A stretch of 64,000 bases of DNA from Aureimonas sp. AU22. Its GTDB lineage: Bacteria; Pseudomonadota; Alphaproteobacteria; Rhizobiales; Rhizobiaceae. A program made the translations under genes and the position numbers. A model generated the notes under the pieces. That model was not told the DNA's origin and did not search any database. It saw only the letters and a program-made list of their open reading frames with translations. This document shows, piece after piece, positions 8,480-18,946 of this stretch; position 1 is the stretch's first letter; each line of letters starts with the position of its first letter. The DNA lies in contig NZ_BBWJ01000004.1 in NCBI RefSeq assembly GCF_001463745.1, positions 186,001 through 250,000 of the forward strand, given 5' to 3'.

Positions 8480-9856
8480 ATGATCCGCTCCTTCGACGCT
8501 GTCATCGTCGGCGCAGGCCAGGCCGGCCCCTCGCTCGCCGCGCGCCTCACCGCAGCCGGACGGACGGTCGCCCTCGTCGAGCGCCACCTCGTCGGGGGAA
8601 CCTGCGTCAACACCGGCTGCATGCCGACCAAGACCCTGGTCGCCAGCGCCAAGGTGGCCGCCACGGCGCGCCGGGCAGCGGACTACGGCGTCGTTCTGCC
8701 CGGCCCGGTCTCCGTCGACATGGCGCAGGTACAGACCCGCGCCGCAGCCGTCTCGCGCACGGCGCGCGAGAACAACGAGCGCTGGCTGGAGGGAATGGAG
8801 GGGCTGACGCTGATCCGCGGCCACGCCCGGTTCCTTGATGCGAAGACCTTGGGCGTTGGCGGCGACAGACTTACGGCGCCGTTGATCGTCCTCAATGTCG
8901 GGGGACGCGCATTCGTGCCGGACATGCCGGGCATCGGCGATGTGCCCGTCATGACCAACAGCGATATCGTCGCGCTGGATACGCTACCCCGCCACCTCGT
9001 GGTGATCGGCGGCAGTTATATCGGACTGGAGTTCGCGCAGATGTACCGCCGCTTCGGATCGGCTGTGACGGTGATCGAAAGGGGTCCGCGCCTCGTCTCG
9101 CGCGAGGATGAGGACGTTTCGGTGGCGATCCGCACCATCCTGGAGACCGAAGGCATCACGGTGCGCACGTCGGCGGAATGCATCGCCTTCGCGCCCAATG
9201 CGGACGGCGTCGCCGTGCGCGTCGATTGCCGGACCGGAGAACCGGAGGTCGTCGGGAGCCACGTCCTCATGGCGGTCGGGCGGCGCCCGAACACGGACGA
9301 CCTCGGCCTCGATGCCGCCGGCATCCGAACGGACAAGCGCGGCTACATCGAGGTGGACGAGCGGCTGGAGACCAGCGTGCCCGGCATCTTCGCGCTCGGC
9401 GACTGCAACGGTCGGGGCGCCTTCACCCATACCGCCTACAACGACTACGAGATCCTGGCGGCCAATCTCCTGGATGGGGACGCGCGCAGCGTCGACCAGC
9501 GCATCCCGGCTTACGCACTCTACACCGACCCTCCGCTCGGCCGCGTCGGCCTGACGGACGCGCAGGCCCGTGCGAGCGGCCGGCTGCTGCTGTTCTCCAA
9601 TCGGCCGATGAGCCGTGTCGGTCGGGCGATCGAAAAGGGCGAGACGCAGGGCTTCATGAAACTCGTCGCCGACGCGCAGACGCACCGGATCCTTGGCGCC
9701 GCCATCCTCGGCGTCGAGGGCGACGAGGCGATTCACGGCATTCTCGACGTCATGAACGCCGACCTGCCCTACACGATCTTCGAGCGGGCCGTTCCCATAC
9801 ACCCGACCGTGTCGGAACTCATCCCAACCCTCGTCGGCGATCTCCGACCCGGATGA
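8480..9856 (+). CDS. FAD-dependent pyridine nucleotide-disulfide oxidoreductase (mercuric reductase-like)
   Basis: 458 residues from ATG 8480; a GTG at 8465 would add five. FAD-binding GAGQAG at residues 11-16, redox-active disulfide GGTCVNTGCMPTKTL, NAD-binding VVIGGSYIGLEFAQ near residue 175, FAD second site GIFALGDCNGRG, and the C-terminal HPTVSELIPTL typical of the dimer interface base. It lacks the N-terminal HMA domain and the C-terminal vicinal cysteines of MerA, so mercury reduction is unlikely. It belongs to the broad group that includes RclA-type stress flavoproteins. Monocistronic. Confidence 0.87.
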   Translation: MIRSFDAVIVGAGQAGPSLAARLTAAGRTVALVERHLVGGTCVNTGCMPTKTLVASAKVAATARRAADYGVVLPGPVSVDMAQVQTRAAAVSRTARENNERWLEGMEGLTLIRGHARFLDAKTLGVGGDRLTAPLIVLNVGGRAFVPDMPGIGDVPVMTNSDIVALDTLPRHLVVIGGSYIGLEFAQMYRRFGSAVTVIERGPRLVSREDEDVSVAIRTILETEGITVRTSAECIAFAPNADGVAVRVDCRTGEPEVVGSHVLMAVGRRPNTDDLGLDAAGIRTDKRGYIEVDERLETSVPGIFALGDCNGRGAFTHTAYNDYEILAANLLDGDARSVDQRIPAYALYTDPPLGRVGLTDAQARASGRLLLFSNRPMSRVGRAIEKGETQGFMKLVADAQTHRILGAAILGVEGDEAIHGILDVMNADLPYTIFERAVPIHPTVSELIPTLVGDLRPG

Positions 9857-10097
9857 CGCATCGCTATCGCGCGGAACGTGCGCATTCTTGGCTTCCTAAC
9901 GGATAGGCGACGGACCGTTTTCCACCCCTTCGAGCCTTGTGATCGCTCAATACGAGGGCCGCGGAAAGTCCGCCGGACTCTGCCGGCAGACCACAGCGGC
10001 ACCTCGGGTGCGTCGACCGGATGGACGGCTTCGACAGAGCCCTTGATTGTGTGAAGTACGATCGCCCTCGCCGGCATTCCGCTTCACTGGTCCTCGA

Positions 10098-11243
10098 TCA
10101 CCAGGACTTGCCTCTCGCGGTGACCGGCCACAAGGCCTCCACGCGGCCGTTGCGAACGCAGACGTACCAGTCGTGGAGGTTGCAGGTCGGGTCGCAATGG
10201 CCGGGTACCAGCCGGATCCGGTCGTTGACGCGCAAGGTGTCGCCTGGGTCCGACAAGCTCCCGTGCTCGTCGGAGACCCCGACATAGGCAACACCCTCAC
10301 GATCGAAGACGCGGGGCAAGCCGCTGTCGGTCGACAGCGACTTCAGGCCTGCATCGCAAACCGCACGACCCTGCGCCGGTCGGCTCATCACCGACGTCAG
10401 CACGAAGAGGGCATTCTCGAAGCCGCCGGGGCGTCCGCCGTCCTCCGTCCGGACGCGCTCGTAATCGGCGTCCATGAAGACGTAGGAGCCGCATTGCAGC
10501 TCGTTGTAGACGCCCGAGCCACCTTCCAGCGGGAAGCTGCCGGTGCCCGCCCCGCCAACGATGGCGCAGGACAGGCCCACCTCGGCCAGAAGCGACACGG
10601 TCCGCTCCGTCGACACAACGGCCTTGGCGATCGCGGCGCGCCGTTCGGACGGGTCGGCGATATGCTGAGCCGGTCCGTGATAGGCCTGAAGGCCAGCGAA
10701 GACGAGCCCGGGTGTCTCGGCGATGCGCAAGGCGAGATCGCGGGCCGGCTCTCCCGGCGAGATTCCGCACCGGCCGGCGCCGCAATCGATCTCGACGAGA
10801 ACCTCGAGGGTCGAGCCGTGGCGGGACGTGGCGCGTGCCAGATCCGGCAACGCCTCCGCGTCGTCGACGCACAGGATGATCCGCGCCTCAAGGGCCAGTC
10901 GCCCAATGCGGTCGAGCTTTGCGGGATCGCGCACCTCGTTGGCGACGAGGATATCGTCGATGCCCGCGCGCACCAGAGCCTCCGCTTCCGAAACCTTCTG
11001 GCATGAAATGCCGCAAGCCCCGCCCCGCTCCATCTGGATGCGGGCGATGTCGGCGGACTTGTGGGTTTTGGCATGCGGGCGCAGACGCACGCCCATGGCG
11101 TCCGCTGCCGCCCGCAGCCGCTCGAGGTTCCGCTCGAACGCATCGAGGTCGATCACGAGCGCGGGCGTCTGGACGGTGTCGAGAGCGTCGCCCGGGCGAG
11201 CGGGCACGTCGTAACCGACGTCGAACGTGGTGAGTGCGTTCAT
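10098..11243 (-). CDS. PLP-dependent D-threonine aldolase / D-3-hydroxyaspartate aldolase family enzyme
   Basis: 381 residues. Alanine-racemase-like barrel with the Schiff-base lysine K59 in RLRPHAKTHKS, and the C-terminal metal site PGHCDPTCN. H349 and D351 give the HxD pair I associate with D-threonine and 3-hydroxyaspartate aldolases, rather than the HxC of D-serine dehydratase; this last point is from memory. AAGGAC precedes the ATG. It is divergent from the ROK regulator with only 79 bp between the starts, so the operator at 11306-11320 may also affect it. It would cleave a D-beta-hydroxy amino acid to glycine plus an aldehyde. Confidence 0.85.
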   Translation of the reverse strand: MNALTTFDVGYDVPARPGDALDTVQTPALVIDLDAFERNLERLRAAADAMGVRLRPHAKTHKSADIARIQMERGGACGISCQKVSEAEALVRAGIDDILVANEVRDPAKLDRIGRLALEARIILCVDDAEALPDLARATSRHGSTLEVLVEIDCGAGRCGISPGEPARDLALRIAETPGLVFAGLQAYHGPAQHIADPSERRAAIAKAVVSTERTVSLLAEVGLSCAIVGGAGTGSFPLEGGSGVYNELQCGSYVFMDADYERVRTEDGGRPGGFENALFVLTSVMSRPAQGRAVCDAGLKSLSTDSGLPRVFDREGVAYVGVSDEHGSLSDPGDTLRVNDRIRLVPGHCDPTCNLHDWYVCVRNGRVEALWPVTARGKSW

Positions 11244-11305
11244 TATGTCCTTTCAGGCTGGAACAGCCTATGAGCTAGATGCCGAACGCGCGGCTCGCCC
11301 TATTG

Positions 11306-11320
11306 GTTAAACGTCCTAAC
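11306..11320. promoter_or_regulatory. ROK operator copy 1 (GTTA-N7-TAAC)
   Basis: GTTAAACGTCCTAAC, an inverted repeat GTTA/TAAC with a 7-bp spacer, ends two bases before the ROK start codon. It matches the copy at 12556-12570 at 11 of 15 positions. Position next to the start points to autorepression. Confidence 0.7.
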
Positions 11321-11322
11321 AA

Positions 11323-12504
11323 ATGAAATCTACCCCGTCGCCTGCTTCACCGACCATGCCGCTCGTCAGCCTGACGGCCAGCGCGCGGGCCGTGTTCCGA
11401 ACCCTTGTCGCTTCGGGACCGGCGACGCGCCCGCAGATCGGCGCACTGCTGGACCTCTCCCGTCCGACCATGTCCGCCGCCATGGGGGAACTGGAACGAC
11501 ACGGCTTCGTGGAGAATGTCGGCGAATCCCAAGGCAGCCTCGGGCGCAAGGCCGCACTCTACCGTGCGGGCGGGGGCGCCGGCCATGTCGTCGCCGTCGA
11601 TGCCGGATCGACGCATGTTCGGCTGCGCGTCTCCACGCTCGATCGGCGGCTCCTGCACAGCCGCACCTACCGCCTGCCTTCCAATCACAAGGTCATGGAC
11701 GAGGAGATCAGCCTCGCCGTCGCCGAAGAGTTCGAGGCCGCCACTGCCGAGCGCGAGCCGTCCTGGGGCCCACTTCGGGCCATCGGCATTGCCCTCCCCT
11801 CCCGCGTAGTCCGCCCGGACTCGGGCGATACCGCGGCCACCCGTCAGGACCGCCTCTTTACTCGCTTCGAACCGCCGGGAGGCTTGCCCCTGATCCTGGA
11901 GAACAACGTCAACTGCGCTGCTGTCGCCGAGCGCTTCTACGGGGTGGCGCAGGGCGAGGAAGATTTTGCCTACATTCAGATCGGCCTGAAGCTCGGCATG
12001 GGCCTGATGCTGGGCGGGCGGCTGGTGCGGGGGCGCAACGGTGCGGCGGGCGAGATCGGGCATATCGCCTTCCCCTTGGCGGCTGGGATGGTTCCCGTAC
12101 CGGGGGAGATCGAAGCCTATCTCGGCACCGAGGCGCTCATGGAGCGTGTGCGTGGAGCCTGGGACGCGAGCGAAGGGCCCCCGCCAAGCGATGCGAGCGA
12201 GCTCTTCCGGCTCGCCGAAAGCGGTCATGGAGGTGCGCTTGCGGCGGTGTGCCGGCATGCCGACGACATCGGCGGGCTCGTCGCCACCTGCGTGGCGGTC
12301 GTGGATCCCGGCCTCGTCGTCCTGGGCGGCGGGGTCGGCACGAGCCCGCTGCTCCTGCCGACGGTTCCGGAGGTGGCCGCACGGCTGAGTTACCCCGTCA
12401 CCGTGCGCAGCAGTTCCCTCGGCCCGGATGCAACGGTCCTGGGAATCGAACGCCTCGCCATCGAGGAAGCGCTGGTCCTCCTTCTCGCGGACGGAGCCAG
12501 ATAA
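11323..12504 (+). CDS. ROK-family transcriptional regulator
   Basis: 393 residues. N-terminal winged helix at about 25-80 (ATRPQIGALLDLSRPTMSAAMGELERHGFV, then the wing SQGSLGRKAALYRA) and a ROK/hexokinase-fold sugar domain (AVDAGSTHVRLRV, ILENNVNCAAVAERFYG, GEIGHIAFP). The Zn-binding CxCGxxGC of most ROK proteins is absent; the matching stretch reads MVPVPGEIEAYLGTEAL. The ATG at 11323 touches the operator and has no ribosome site, so translation is leaderless or starts at ATG 11356. Its neighbours suggest control of amino-sugar uptake. Confidence 0.88.
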   Translation: MKSTPSPASPTMPLVSLTASARAVFRTLVASGPATRPQIGALLDLSRPTMSAAMGELERHGFVENVGESQGSLGRKAALYRAGGGAGHVVAVDAGSTHVRLRVSTLDRRLLHSRTYRLPSNHKVMDEEISLAVAEEFEAATAEREPSWGPLRAIGIALPSRVVRPDSGDTAATRQDRLFTRFEPPGGLPLILENNVNCAAVAERFYGVAQGEEDFAYIQIGLKLGMGLMLGGRLVRGRNGAAGEIGHIAFPLAAGMVPVPGEIEAYLGTEALMERVRGAWDASEGPPPSDASELFRLAESGHGGALAAVCRHADDIGGLVATCVAVVDPGLVVLGGGVGTSPLLLPTVPEVAARLSYPVTVRSSSLGPDATVLGIERLAIEEALVLLLADGAR

Positions 12505-12555
12505 GCCGGGAGCGAAAGTCGCCGGCCATGCGCCCTTGCGCACTTCGATTTGTTT

Positions 12556-12570
12556 GTTAACATGCCTAAC
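12556..12570. promoter_or_regulatory. ROK operator copy 2 (GTTA-N7-TAAC)
   Basis: GTTAACATGCCTAAC lies 61 bp upstream of the start of the sugar-binding-protein gene. It shares GTTAA at the left and CCTAAC at the right with the copy at the ROK gene. Likely the repression site of the transport operon. Confidence 0.7.
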
Positions 12571-12631
12571 ATAAGCCGGACCGAAGAGGGCGAGGCTTGG
12601 TGATCGTGTCGACGAGCAACGGAGCCGTTTC

Positions 12632-13909
12632 ATGCGCCCTTCAGTCAGCCTGACGTCTGCCCTCGCCCTTCTCTGCCTCGTGGGGAATCCCATTGCCGTC
12701 ATACCGTCCGCTGCCGAGGAGCCGGTGACGCTCGAGTACTGGGTCTATTCGGATTTCGCGCAGGGCGACGCGCTCGCGCTCCAGCAGACGTTCATCTCGG
12801 AATTTCGCGAGAAGCACCCCAACGTCACGATCAACATCTCCGGTCGCGGCGACGACGACCTGACCGCCGGCCAGATCGCCGGCGCGGCGAGCGGCACGCT
12901 ACCGGACGTCTTCATGAACGGCTTGGCGGTCGGCGCGCAACTCGTGGAGGTCGGCGCCCTCTCCAACATCTATCCGCAGTGGATGAAGATGCCCGATGCG
13001 TATCGCAGCCAGTTCGACAAGGACGCGCTCGCGAGTTGCATGCCGCAGCCGGAGACCCTCTACTGCCTGCCCTATACGGGCTTCGGCGAGATCATGTTCC
13101 GCAACCTCACGGTCCTCAAGGAAGCGGGGATCGACACGACGCAGCCACCGAAGGACTGGGCGGAATGGTACGCCCAGATGCAGAAGGTGAAGGAGGCCGG
13201 CAAGTTCGCCATGCCGGACCAGACCCAGGTCTTCAACTCCGTCGCCAGCACCTACGCGATCGTCGGCGACGTGAACGGCTGGGGCGTCGATTTCGAGACG
13301 AACAAGACGCGGATCGATCCTGCGACCTATGCCAAGGTCCTGCAGCTCTTCGTCGACATGGCCCCGCTCAACAGCGGAACCAGTCGTAACGACCAGGCGA
13401 CCAAGGACCTCTTCATCACGAACCAGCTCGCCTTCCATGTGGTCGGCCCGTGGGTGGACCCGACCTACAAGCAGGCGGCGGCGGATTCCGGCCTCCAATA
13501 CGACTACACGCTGGTGCCCGCCATGGGTGCCGGCCGCCACGGCGGCATCAAGAGCTACGAGATCGTCGGCGTGGCACCGGGCGAGAACCAGGATATCGCC
13601 TTCGAGTTCGCCGCCTACATCACGGAGAAGAACCAGATGGCGCGCTGGGCCACGCTCCTCTCGCGCTACAACGCCAACGCCGCGGCCATGGCGGAGCCGG
13701 AGGTCGCCAAGCTTCCGCTGATCGCAACTTCGCTGGAAGCCGTGAAGTACGCGGTCGACGTGATGCCGCCCTACTTCGTCGGCGCCTATCCCAACTGCTA
13801 CCGCTCGATCGTCACCGACAACGCATCGGCCGTCGCCGACGGCGACATGACGCCCGACGAGGGCGCCGGGGCGCTGGTCGAAGAGCTGAACGACTGCCTC
13901 ACGAACTGA
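12632..13909 (+). CDS. sugar ABC transporter substrate-binding protein (family 1)
   Basis: 425 residues with a signal peptide (hydrophobic core about 8-24, cleavage near PSAAEE). The mature part begins VTLEYWVYSDFAQGDALALQQTFISEFREKHPNVTINI, the usual opening of family 1 carbohydrate-binding proteins. Four Cys are visible in the mature part. GGAG stands upstream of the ATG. It is the first gene of a transport and catabolic operon; the kinase and SIS genes downstream suggest an amino sugar or its derivative as ligand. Confidence 0.9.
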   Translation: MRPSVSLTSALALLCLVGNPIAVIPSAAEEPVTLEYWVYSDFAQGDALALQQTFISEFREKHPNVTINISGRGDDDLTAGQIAGAASGTLPDVFMNGLAVGAQLVEVGALSNIYPQWMKMPDAYRSQFDKDALASCMPQPETLYCLPYTGFGEIMFRNLTVLKEAGIDTTQPPKDWAEWYAQMQKVKEAGKFAMPDQTQVFNSVASTYAIVGDVNGWGVDFETNKTRIDPATYAKVLQLFVDMAPLNSGTSRNDQATKDLFITNQLAFHVVGPWVDPTYKQAAADSGLQYDYTLVPAMGAGRHGGIKSYEIVGVAPGENQDIAFEFAAYITEKNQMARWATLLSRYNANAAAMAEPEVAKLPLIATSLEAVKYAVDVMPPYFVGAYPNCYRSIVTDNASAVADGDMTPDEGAGALVEELNDCLTN

Positions 13910-13982
13910 CCGGTTGGGAGCGGATCCCGGCGGCGCTTCGGTCGCCGGGTTCCTCTCGAAGTCCCTCGCGGAGTCGTCGTCC

Positions 13983-14870
13983 ATGCCCGCCACGAGATAC
14001 TTGCCGCATTACCTGATGGTACTGCCGTTCATGCTGCTCTTCGCGGCCTTCTTCCTCTACCCGATCGTCAGCGGCCTCTTCTACAGCTTCCACGACTGGA
14101 ACGCGGCCAGCGATCCCCGCTTCGTCGGGTTCGCAAACTATACCCGCATCCTCGGCTCGCGCGACTTCGAGCGCGCCCTGTGGAATCTCGCCACCTACAT
14201 CATCATCACGGTTCCGCTCGGCATCCTCGTGGCACTCGGCCTCGCGCTCCTCGTCGACAGCTTCACCGGGTTCTGGTCCAACCTCTTTCGCAGCGTCTTC
14301 TTTCTGCCCGTCGTGCTGCCGGCCTTTCTCGCCGCCACGATCTGGCGCTGGATGTACGCGCCGAGCTTCGGCCTCATCAACATGGTGCTCGGCTGGCTCG
14401 GCATCCCCTCCGTCAACTTCCTCAACGACACCGGCACGATGCTCTACGCGCTGATCGCCGTCGACATATGGGTATCGGCAGGCTTCAACATGGTGATCCT
14501 GCTGGCCGGCCTGAAGAACATCCCGACCGACCTCTACGAGGCTGCGCGCCTCGACGGGGCGAACCGCTTCCAGCAGGTTCGCCACGTCACGGTCCCGATG
14601 CTCGCGCCGGTGCTGTTCTTCGTGACCACATACGGCTTTATCTCGGCGCTGCAGGTCTTCGACGTGCCGTGGCTCCTCACCGGCTCGTCCTTTACCCAGT
14701 ATGGCGGGCGTCAGAACGCGCTCCTCTTCCCCGTCATGGACATGATGGGCCGGGCCTTCGGCTCCGTGCGCTTCGGGCAGGCCGCCGCCTACGGCTTCAT
14801 CCTGACCGCGATCATCGTCGCCTTTACGGGCCTCATGTTCGCGTTGCGCGGCAAGGAGGCCCCGCGATGA
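13983..14870 (+). CDS. sugar ABC transporter permease 1 (MalF/UgpA-like)
   Basis: 295 residues from ATG 13983, where the hydrophobic N-terminus begins (MPATRYLPHYLMVLPFMLLFAAFFLYP) and GCGGAG lies upstream. An upstream TTG frame adds a non-homologous leader. Six membrane segments; EAA loop at LYEAARLDGANRFQQVRHVTVP. The stop overlaps the next start (ATGA at 14867-14870), so the two permeases are translationally coupled. Confidence 0.9.
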   Translation: MPATRYLPHYLMVLPFMLLFAAFFLYPIVSGLFYSFHDWNAASDPRFVGFANYTRILGSRDFERALWNLATYIIITVPLGILVALGLALLVDSFTGFWSNLFRSVFFLPVVLPAFLAATIWRWMYAPSFGLINMVLGWLGIPSVNFLNDTGTMLYALIAVDIWVSAGFNMVILLAGLKNIPTDLYEAARLDGANRFQQVRHVTVPMLAPVLFFVTTYGFISALQVFDVPWLLTGSSFTQYGGRQNALLFPVMDMMGRAFGSVRFGQAAAYGFILTAIIVAFTGLMFALRGKEAPR

Positions 14871-15742
14871 CCCTCGCCCTCGACGCCGCGATCGTGCGTC
14901 GCCGACGCCTGGCCACGCTGACCTATTGGAGCGTCCTGAAGTGGGTGATCGCCCTTTCTGTCAGTCTCGTCATCCTGTTTCCCATCTGGTGGATGATCAA
15001 CGTCGTCTTCTCCGAGCCCGGCACCCCCGTCTCGATCAATCCACGGCTGCTGCCGACCTCCTTCGAGTCGGGCTGGTCGAAGATCTCGATGATCCTGCGC
15101 GAGACCGACTACCTGCGCGCCTACTACATCTCGATGGCCTACGCGCTCCTCACCATCGTCGGGGTACTGGCCGTCGGCTCGATGGCAGCCTTCGAATTCG
15201 CGCTCTTCGAGTTTCCCGGCAAGCGACTGTTGTTCGGTCTCGTCATGCTGTCGCTGATGGTGCCGACGGCGGTCACGATCATTCCGACCTACCTTCTGGT
15301 CGCCGACCTCGGCTGGCTCAACACCATGCAGGGCCTCGTCGTGCCGGGTGTCGCATCGGCTTTCGGGCTGTTCCTTCTCGTCCAGTTCATGAAAGGCATA
15401 CCGCGTGAGATGATCGAGGCGGCACGCCTCGACGGTGCCGGACACTTCCAGATCTACTGGCACGTGGTCATGCCGCTGGCGAAGAACGCTCTCGTCACGC
15501 TCGCCATCCTCACCTTCATGCGCACCTGGGGCAACTTCATGTGGCCTCTGATCGTCGCACCCAACTCGCGGATGTACACGGTCGGCCAGGTCGTCGGCCT
15601 CTTCAACGCACCCTTTTCCCACCAGACGGTCGACGTCGTGATGACGGCGAACCTCCTGGCTGCCGTACCCCCCCTGATCTTCTTCCTGATCTTCCAGCGA
15701 AAGATCGTCGAGGGCATCGCCATGTCCGGCACCAAGGGCTGA
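14867..15742 (+). CDS. sugar ABC transporter permease 2 (MalG/UgpE-like)
   Basis: 291 residues from the ATG in the ATGA overlap. A much longer frame open from 14180 is only the shadow of the first permease. Six membrane segments and the EAA loop MIEAARLDGAGHFQIYWHVVMP. It forms the heterodimeric channel with the preceding permease. Confidence 0.9.
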   Translation: MTLALDAAIVRRRRLATLTYWSVLKWVIALSVSLVILFPIWWMINVVFSEPGTPVSINPRLLPTSFESGWSKISMILRETDYLRAYYISMAYALLTIVGVLAVGSMAAFEFALFEFPGKRLLFGLVMLSLMVPTAVTIIPTYLLVADLGWLNTMQGLVVPGVASAFGLFLLVQFMKGIPREMIEAARLDGAGHFQIYWHVVMPLAKNALVTLAILTFMRTWGNFMWPLIVAPNSRMYTVGQVVGLFNAPFSHQTVDVVMTANLLAAVPPLIFFLIFQRKIVEGIAMSGTKG

Positions 15743-15764
15743 CGGAAACAATCGAGGACCATCG

Positions 15765-16871
<1,107 letters not shown>

Positions 16872-16878
16872 GGACCAG

Positions 16879-17844
16879 ATGGCCGCTCCCGGTCCGATAC
16901 GACCGATCCGGGTCGTCGGCGTCGACATTGGCGGCACCAAGACGCAGCTTCGCCTGGAAGGCCCGGAAGGCGTGCGCGAGCGTGTGCTGCCGAGCCGAGA
17001 CTGGCGCCGGCGCGATTGGGCCCACGACGCCGCCGCTGTGGTGGATCTTGCCCTGGCGCTTGCCGATGGCGCCTCGCCGGATGCGATCGCCGTGGGCGCC
17101 CACGGCTGCGACGACGGATCGGAATGCGAGGCGTTCGAAGCGGCCTTGGCGTCGGTCAGCCCTTGCCCCGTTCAGGTGGTGAACGATGCCGAGCTGATGC
17201 CGGCGGCGCTTGGCCTGGAGCACGCGATCGGCCTCGTGGCGGGGACCGGTTCCATCGCTGTCTGCCGAGACGGCACCGGGCGGATGCATGTGGCCGGGGG
17301 CTGGGGCTGGATCATCGGCGACGAAGGGAGCGCCGCCAGCCTCGTGCGCGAGGCGGCGCGAAGCGTCGCGCGCCATCTCGACCGCGGAGGCTCGACAGCC
17401 GATCCCCTCGTCTCGCACCTGTTCGAGGCGCTGGAAATCCCCTCCCCCGCTCGGATCGGCAGCCGGCTCGGCCAGATCGGCCCGGCTTCCGCGGTCGGCG
17501 CACACGCCCAACTGGTCTTCGAGGCCGAACGCGAGGGCTCCGATCTGGCCGCCCAGGTGGTCGCGGAGGGCGGGCGGGCGCTCGCCGACCTCGTTGCGAC
17601 GCTCGAAGCGCGAGGCGTTCGCGCCGACACCGCGGTCGCCGGCGGCAGCGTGATCGCAGCCCAACCGAGCCTCTGGAACGCTTTCTCCGGCGCGCTCGAA
17701 GTTGCTTGCGAAGGCCGCGTCGCCGCGCGCCTTTTCACCGGGGCACCCGTCGAGGGCGCCTGCTTTCTGGCCCGACAGCGGGCCGCCCTCGGGAAGTTGG
17801 GCGGTAAGCCGCCCGCGACCCTCATCGACATGGCAAAGGCTTAA
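16879..17844 (+). CDS. BadF/BadG-family sugar kinase, N-acetylglucosamine kinase-like
   Basis: I prefer ATG 16879 (321 residues) because GAGG lies 5 bases upstream; ATG 16861 is the alternative and would overlap the ATPase gene. ASKHA-fold kinase: phosphate loop VGVDIGGTKTQLRL, VVNDAELMPAALG, adenosine loop GLVAGTGSIAVCRDGTG, and GGWGWIIGDEGSAASLVREA, the pattern of GlcNAc-kinase-like proteins. Likely phosphorylates the imported amino sugar, making the substrate for the SIS protein downstream. Confidence 0.85.
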   Translation: MAAPGPIRPIRVVGVDIGGTKTQLRLEGPEGVRERVLPSRDWRRRDWAHDAAAVVDLALALADGASPDAIAVGAHGCDDGSECEAFEAALASVSPCPVQVVNDAELMPAALGLEHAIGLVAGTGSIAVCRDGTGRMHVAGGWGWIIGDEGSAASLVREAARSVARHLDRGGSTADPLVSHLFEALEIPSPARIGSRLGQIGPASAVGAHAQLVFEAEREGSDLAAQVVAEGGRALADLVATLEARGVRADTAVAGGSVIAAQPSLWNAFSGALEVACEGRVAARLFTGAPVEGACFLARQRAALGKLGGKPPATLIDMAKA

Positions 17845-17853
17845 GGCACAGGT

Positions 17854-18852
17854 ATGAGCTACAGATCCACCATCGCCCGTCAGACGGAATCCCTGCGCGA
17901 CAGCCTCGAAGCCGCTGAGGCCGAGATCGCCGGGCAGGACATGTCCGCCCTCGGGGACGGCCTGATCGCCGTCACCGGCATCGGAGCGAGCTTCGCAGCC
18001 GCCGTGGTGGTCGCGGGCGAGCTCCAGCGTCGCGGCCGGCGCGCCTTTGCCATCCGCTCGGTCGACATGATGGACGGGCTCGATCTCGCCGACACGGTGA
18101 TCGCGCTTTCGCATCGCGGCCGCAGCGTCGAGACCGTCGAGGCATTGCGCCGCCTGCCGAACGCCCGCAGCATCGCCGTCACCAACGACTCCGAGAGCCC
18201 TCTGGCGAAGGCGGCGACGCATCATGTCCGCCTCGCCAACGGGTCGGACGCAACGCCGTCCAGCACCGGATACACGGCGACGCTCCTGGCCGCAGGCCTC
18301 GTCTGCGACGCGATCACCGGCCAGCCGGACGACTGGTCGGCTGTGCCTGATCTGGCTGCTTCGGTTTTGGCGTCGGCCGGCGAGCGGATGGAGCGTCTTG
18401 GCCGGCTTTTCGCCGAGCGGCGCGCCATCGACTGCGTCGGCGCGGGCTCAAGCCTCGGCACTGCCGACGGCGCCTCGCTTCTCATCCGCGAGGCCGCACG
18501 CATCCCTGCTTCCGCTTACGACACGCGGCACTATCTCCATGGCCCCATGGAATCGATGGACGAGACCACGGGGGTCGTTCTGTTCGGGCGCGGTCGCGAA
18601 ATCGAACTCGCCCGCAACTTGGAGACCATCGGCTGCCCCTCGCTTCTCGTGACCTCGGACGAGACCGTCGCCGACGGGCGCTCGATGACGGTCCTGCGCG
18701 TTCCGTTCTTCGAGAATCGTATCATGCAGGGCCTCGCCGACATCTTCGCGCCGCAACTCCTCGCGGCCACCCTGTCGGACGCGGCCGGCTTGACCGACGT
18801 CAAGTTCCGCTATCGGCAGAACGACACGAAAATCCCGGCTCAAGCCGCTTGA
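17854..18852 (+). CDS. double-SIS-domain protein, GlmS isomerase/AgaS-like
   Basis: 332 residues. Two SIS folds: residues about 36-150 (VTGIGASFAAAVVVAGELQ..LSHRGRSVETVEALR, then VTNDSESPLAK) and about 190-315 (CVGAGSSLGTADGASLLIREAARIPASAYDTRHYLHGPMESMDE). The second half carries the Glu/His region typical of the GlmS isomerase domain; no glutaminase domain is present. Begins 9 bp after the kinase stop. The likely role is aldose-ketose isomerisation with deamination of the phosphorylated amino sugar. Confidence 0.85.
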   Translation: MSYRSTIARQTESLRDSLEAAEAEIAGQDMSALGDGLIAVTGIGASFAAAVVVAGELQRRGRRAFAIRSVDMMDGLDLADTVIALSHRGRSVETVEALRRLPNARSIAVTNDSESPLAKAATHHVRLANGSDATPSSTGYTATLLAAGLVCDAITGQPDDWSAVPDLAASVLASAGERMERLGRLFAERRAIDCVGAGSSLGTADGASLLIREAARIPASAYDTRHYLHGPMESMDETTGVVLFGRGREIELARNLETIGCPSLLVTSDETVADGRSMTVLRVPFFENRIMQGLADIFAPQLLAATLSDAAGLTDVKFRYRQNDTKIPAQAA

Positions 18853-18920
18853 GCGGAAGGCCTCCCTGCTTCCGACCGTGTCGTGTCTTGCGAGGGGGTC
18901 CGGGTCAGCTCGCCTCGATC

Positions 18921-18946
18921 CGGAAGCGCCGTGCGCGGCGCTTCCG
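18921..18946. terminator. strong hairpin between convergent genes
   Basis: Perfect 11-bp stem CGGAAGCGCCG/CGGCGCTTCCG with loop TGCG, 68 bp after the SIS stop and 117 bp before the end of the YkgB gene. There is no T tract on either side, so it is a likely but not classical bidirectional terminator. Confidence 0.55.

Noticed and set aside
8480-9856. Mercuric reductase (merA)
   Set aside because: The C-terminal vicinal cysteines and the N-terminal HMA domain are absent and no other mer gene is nearby.
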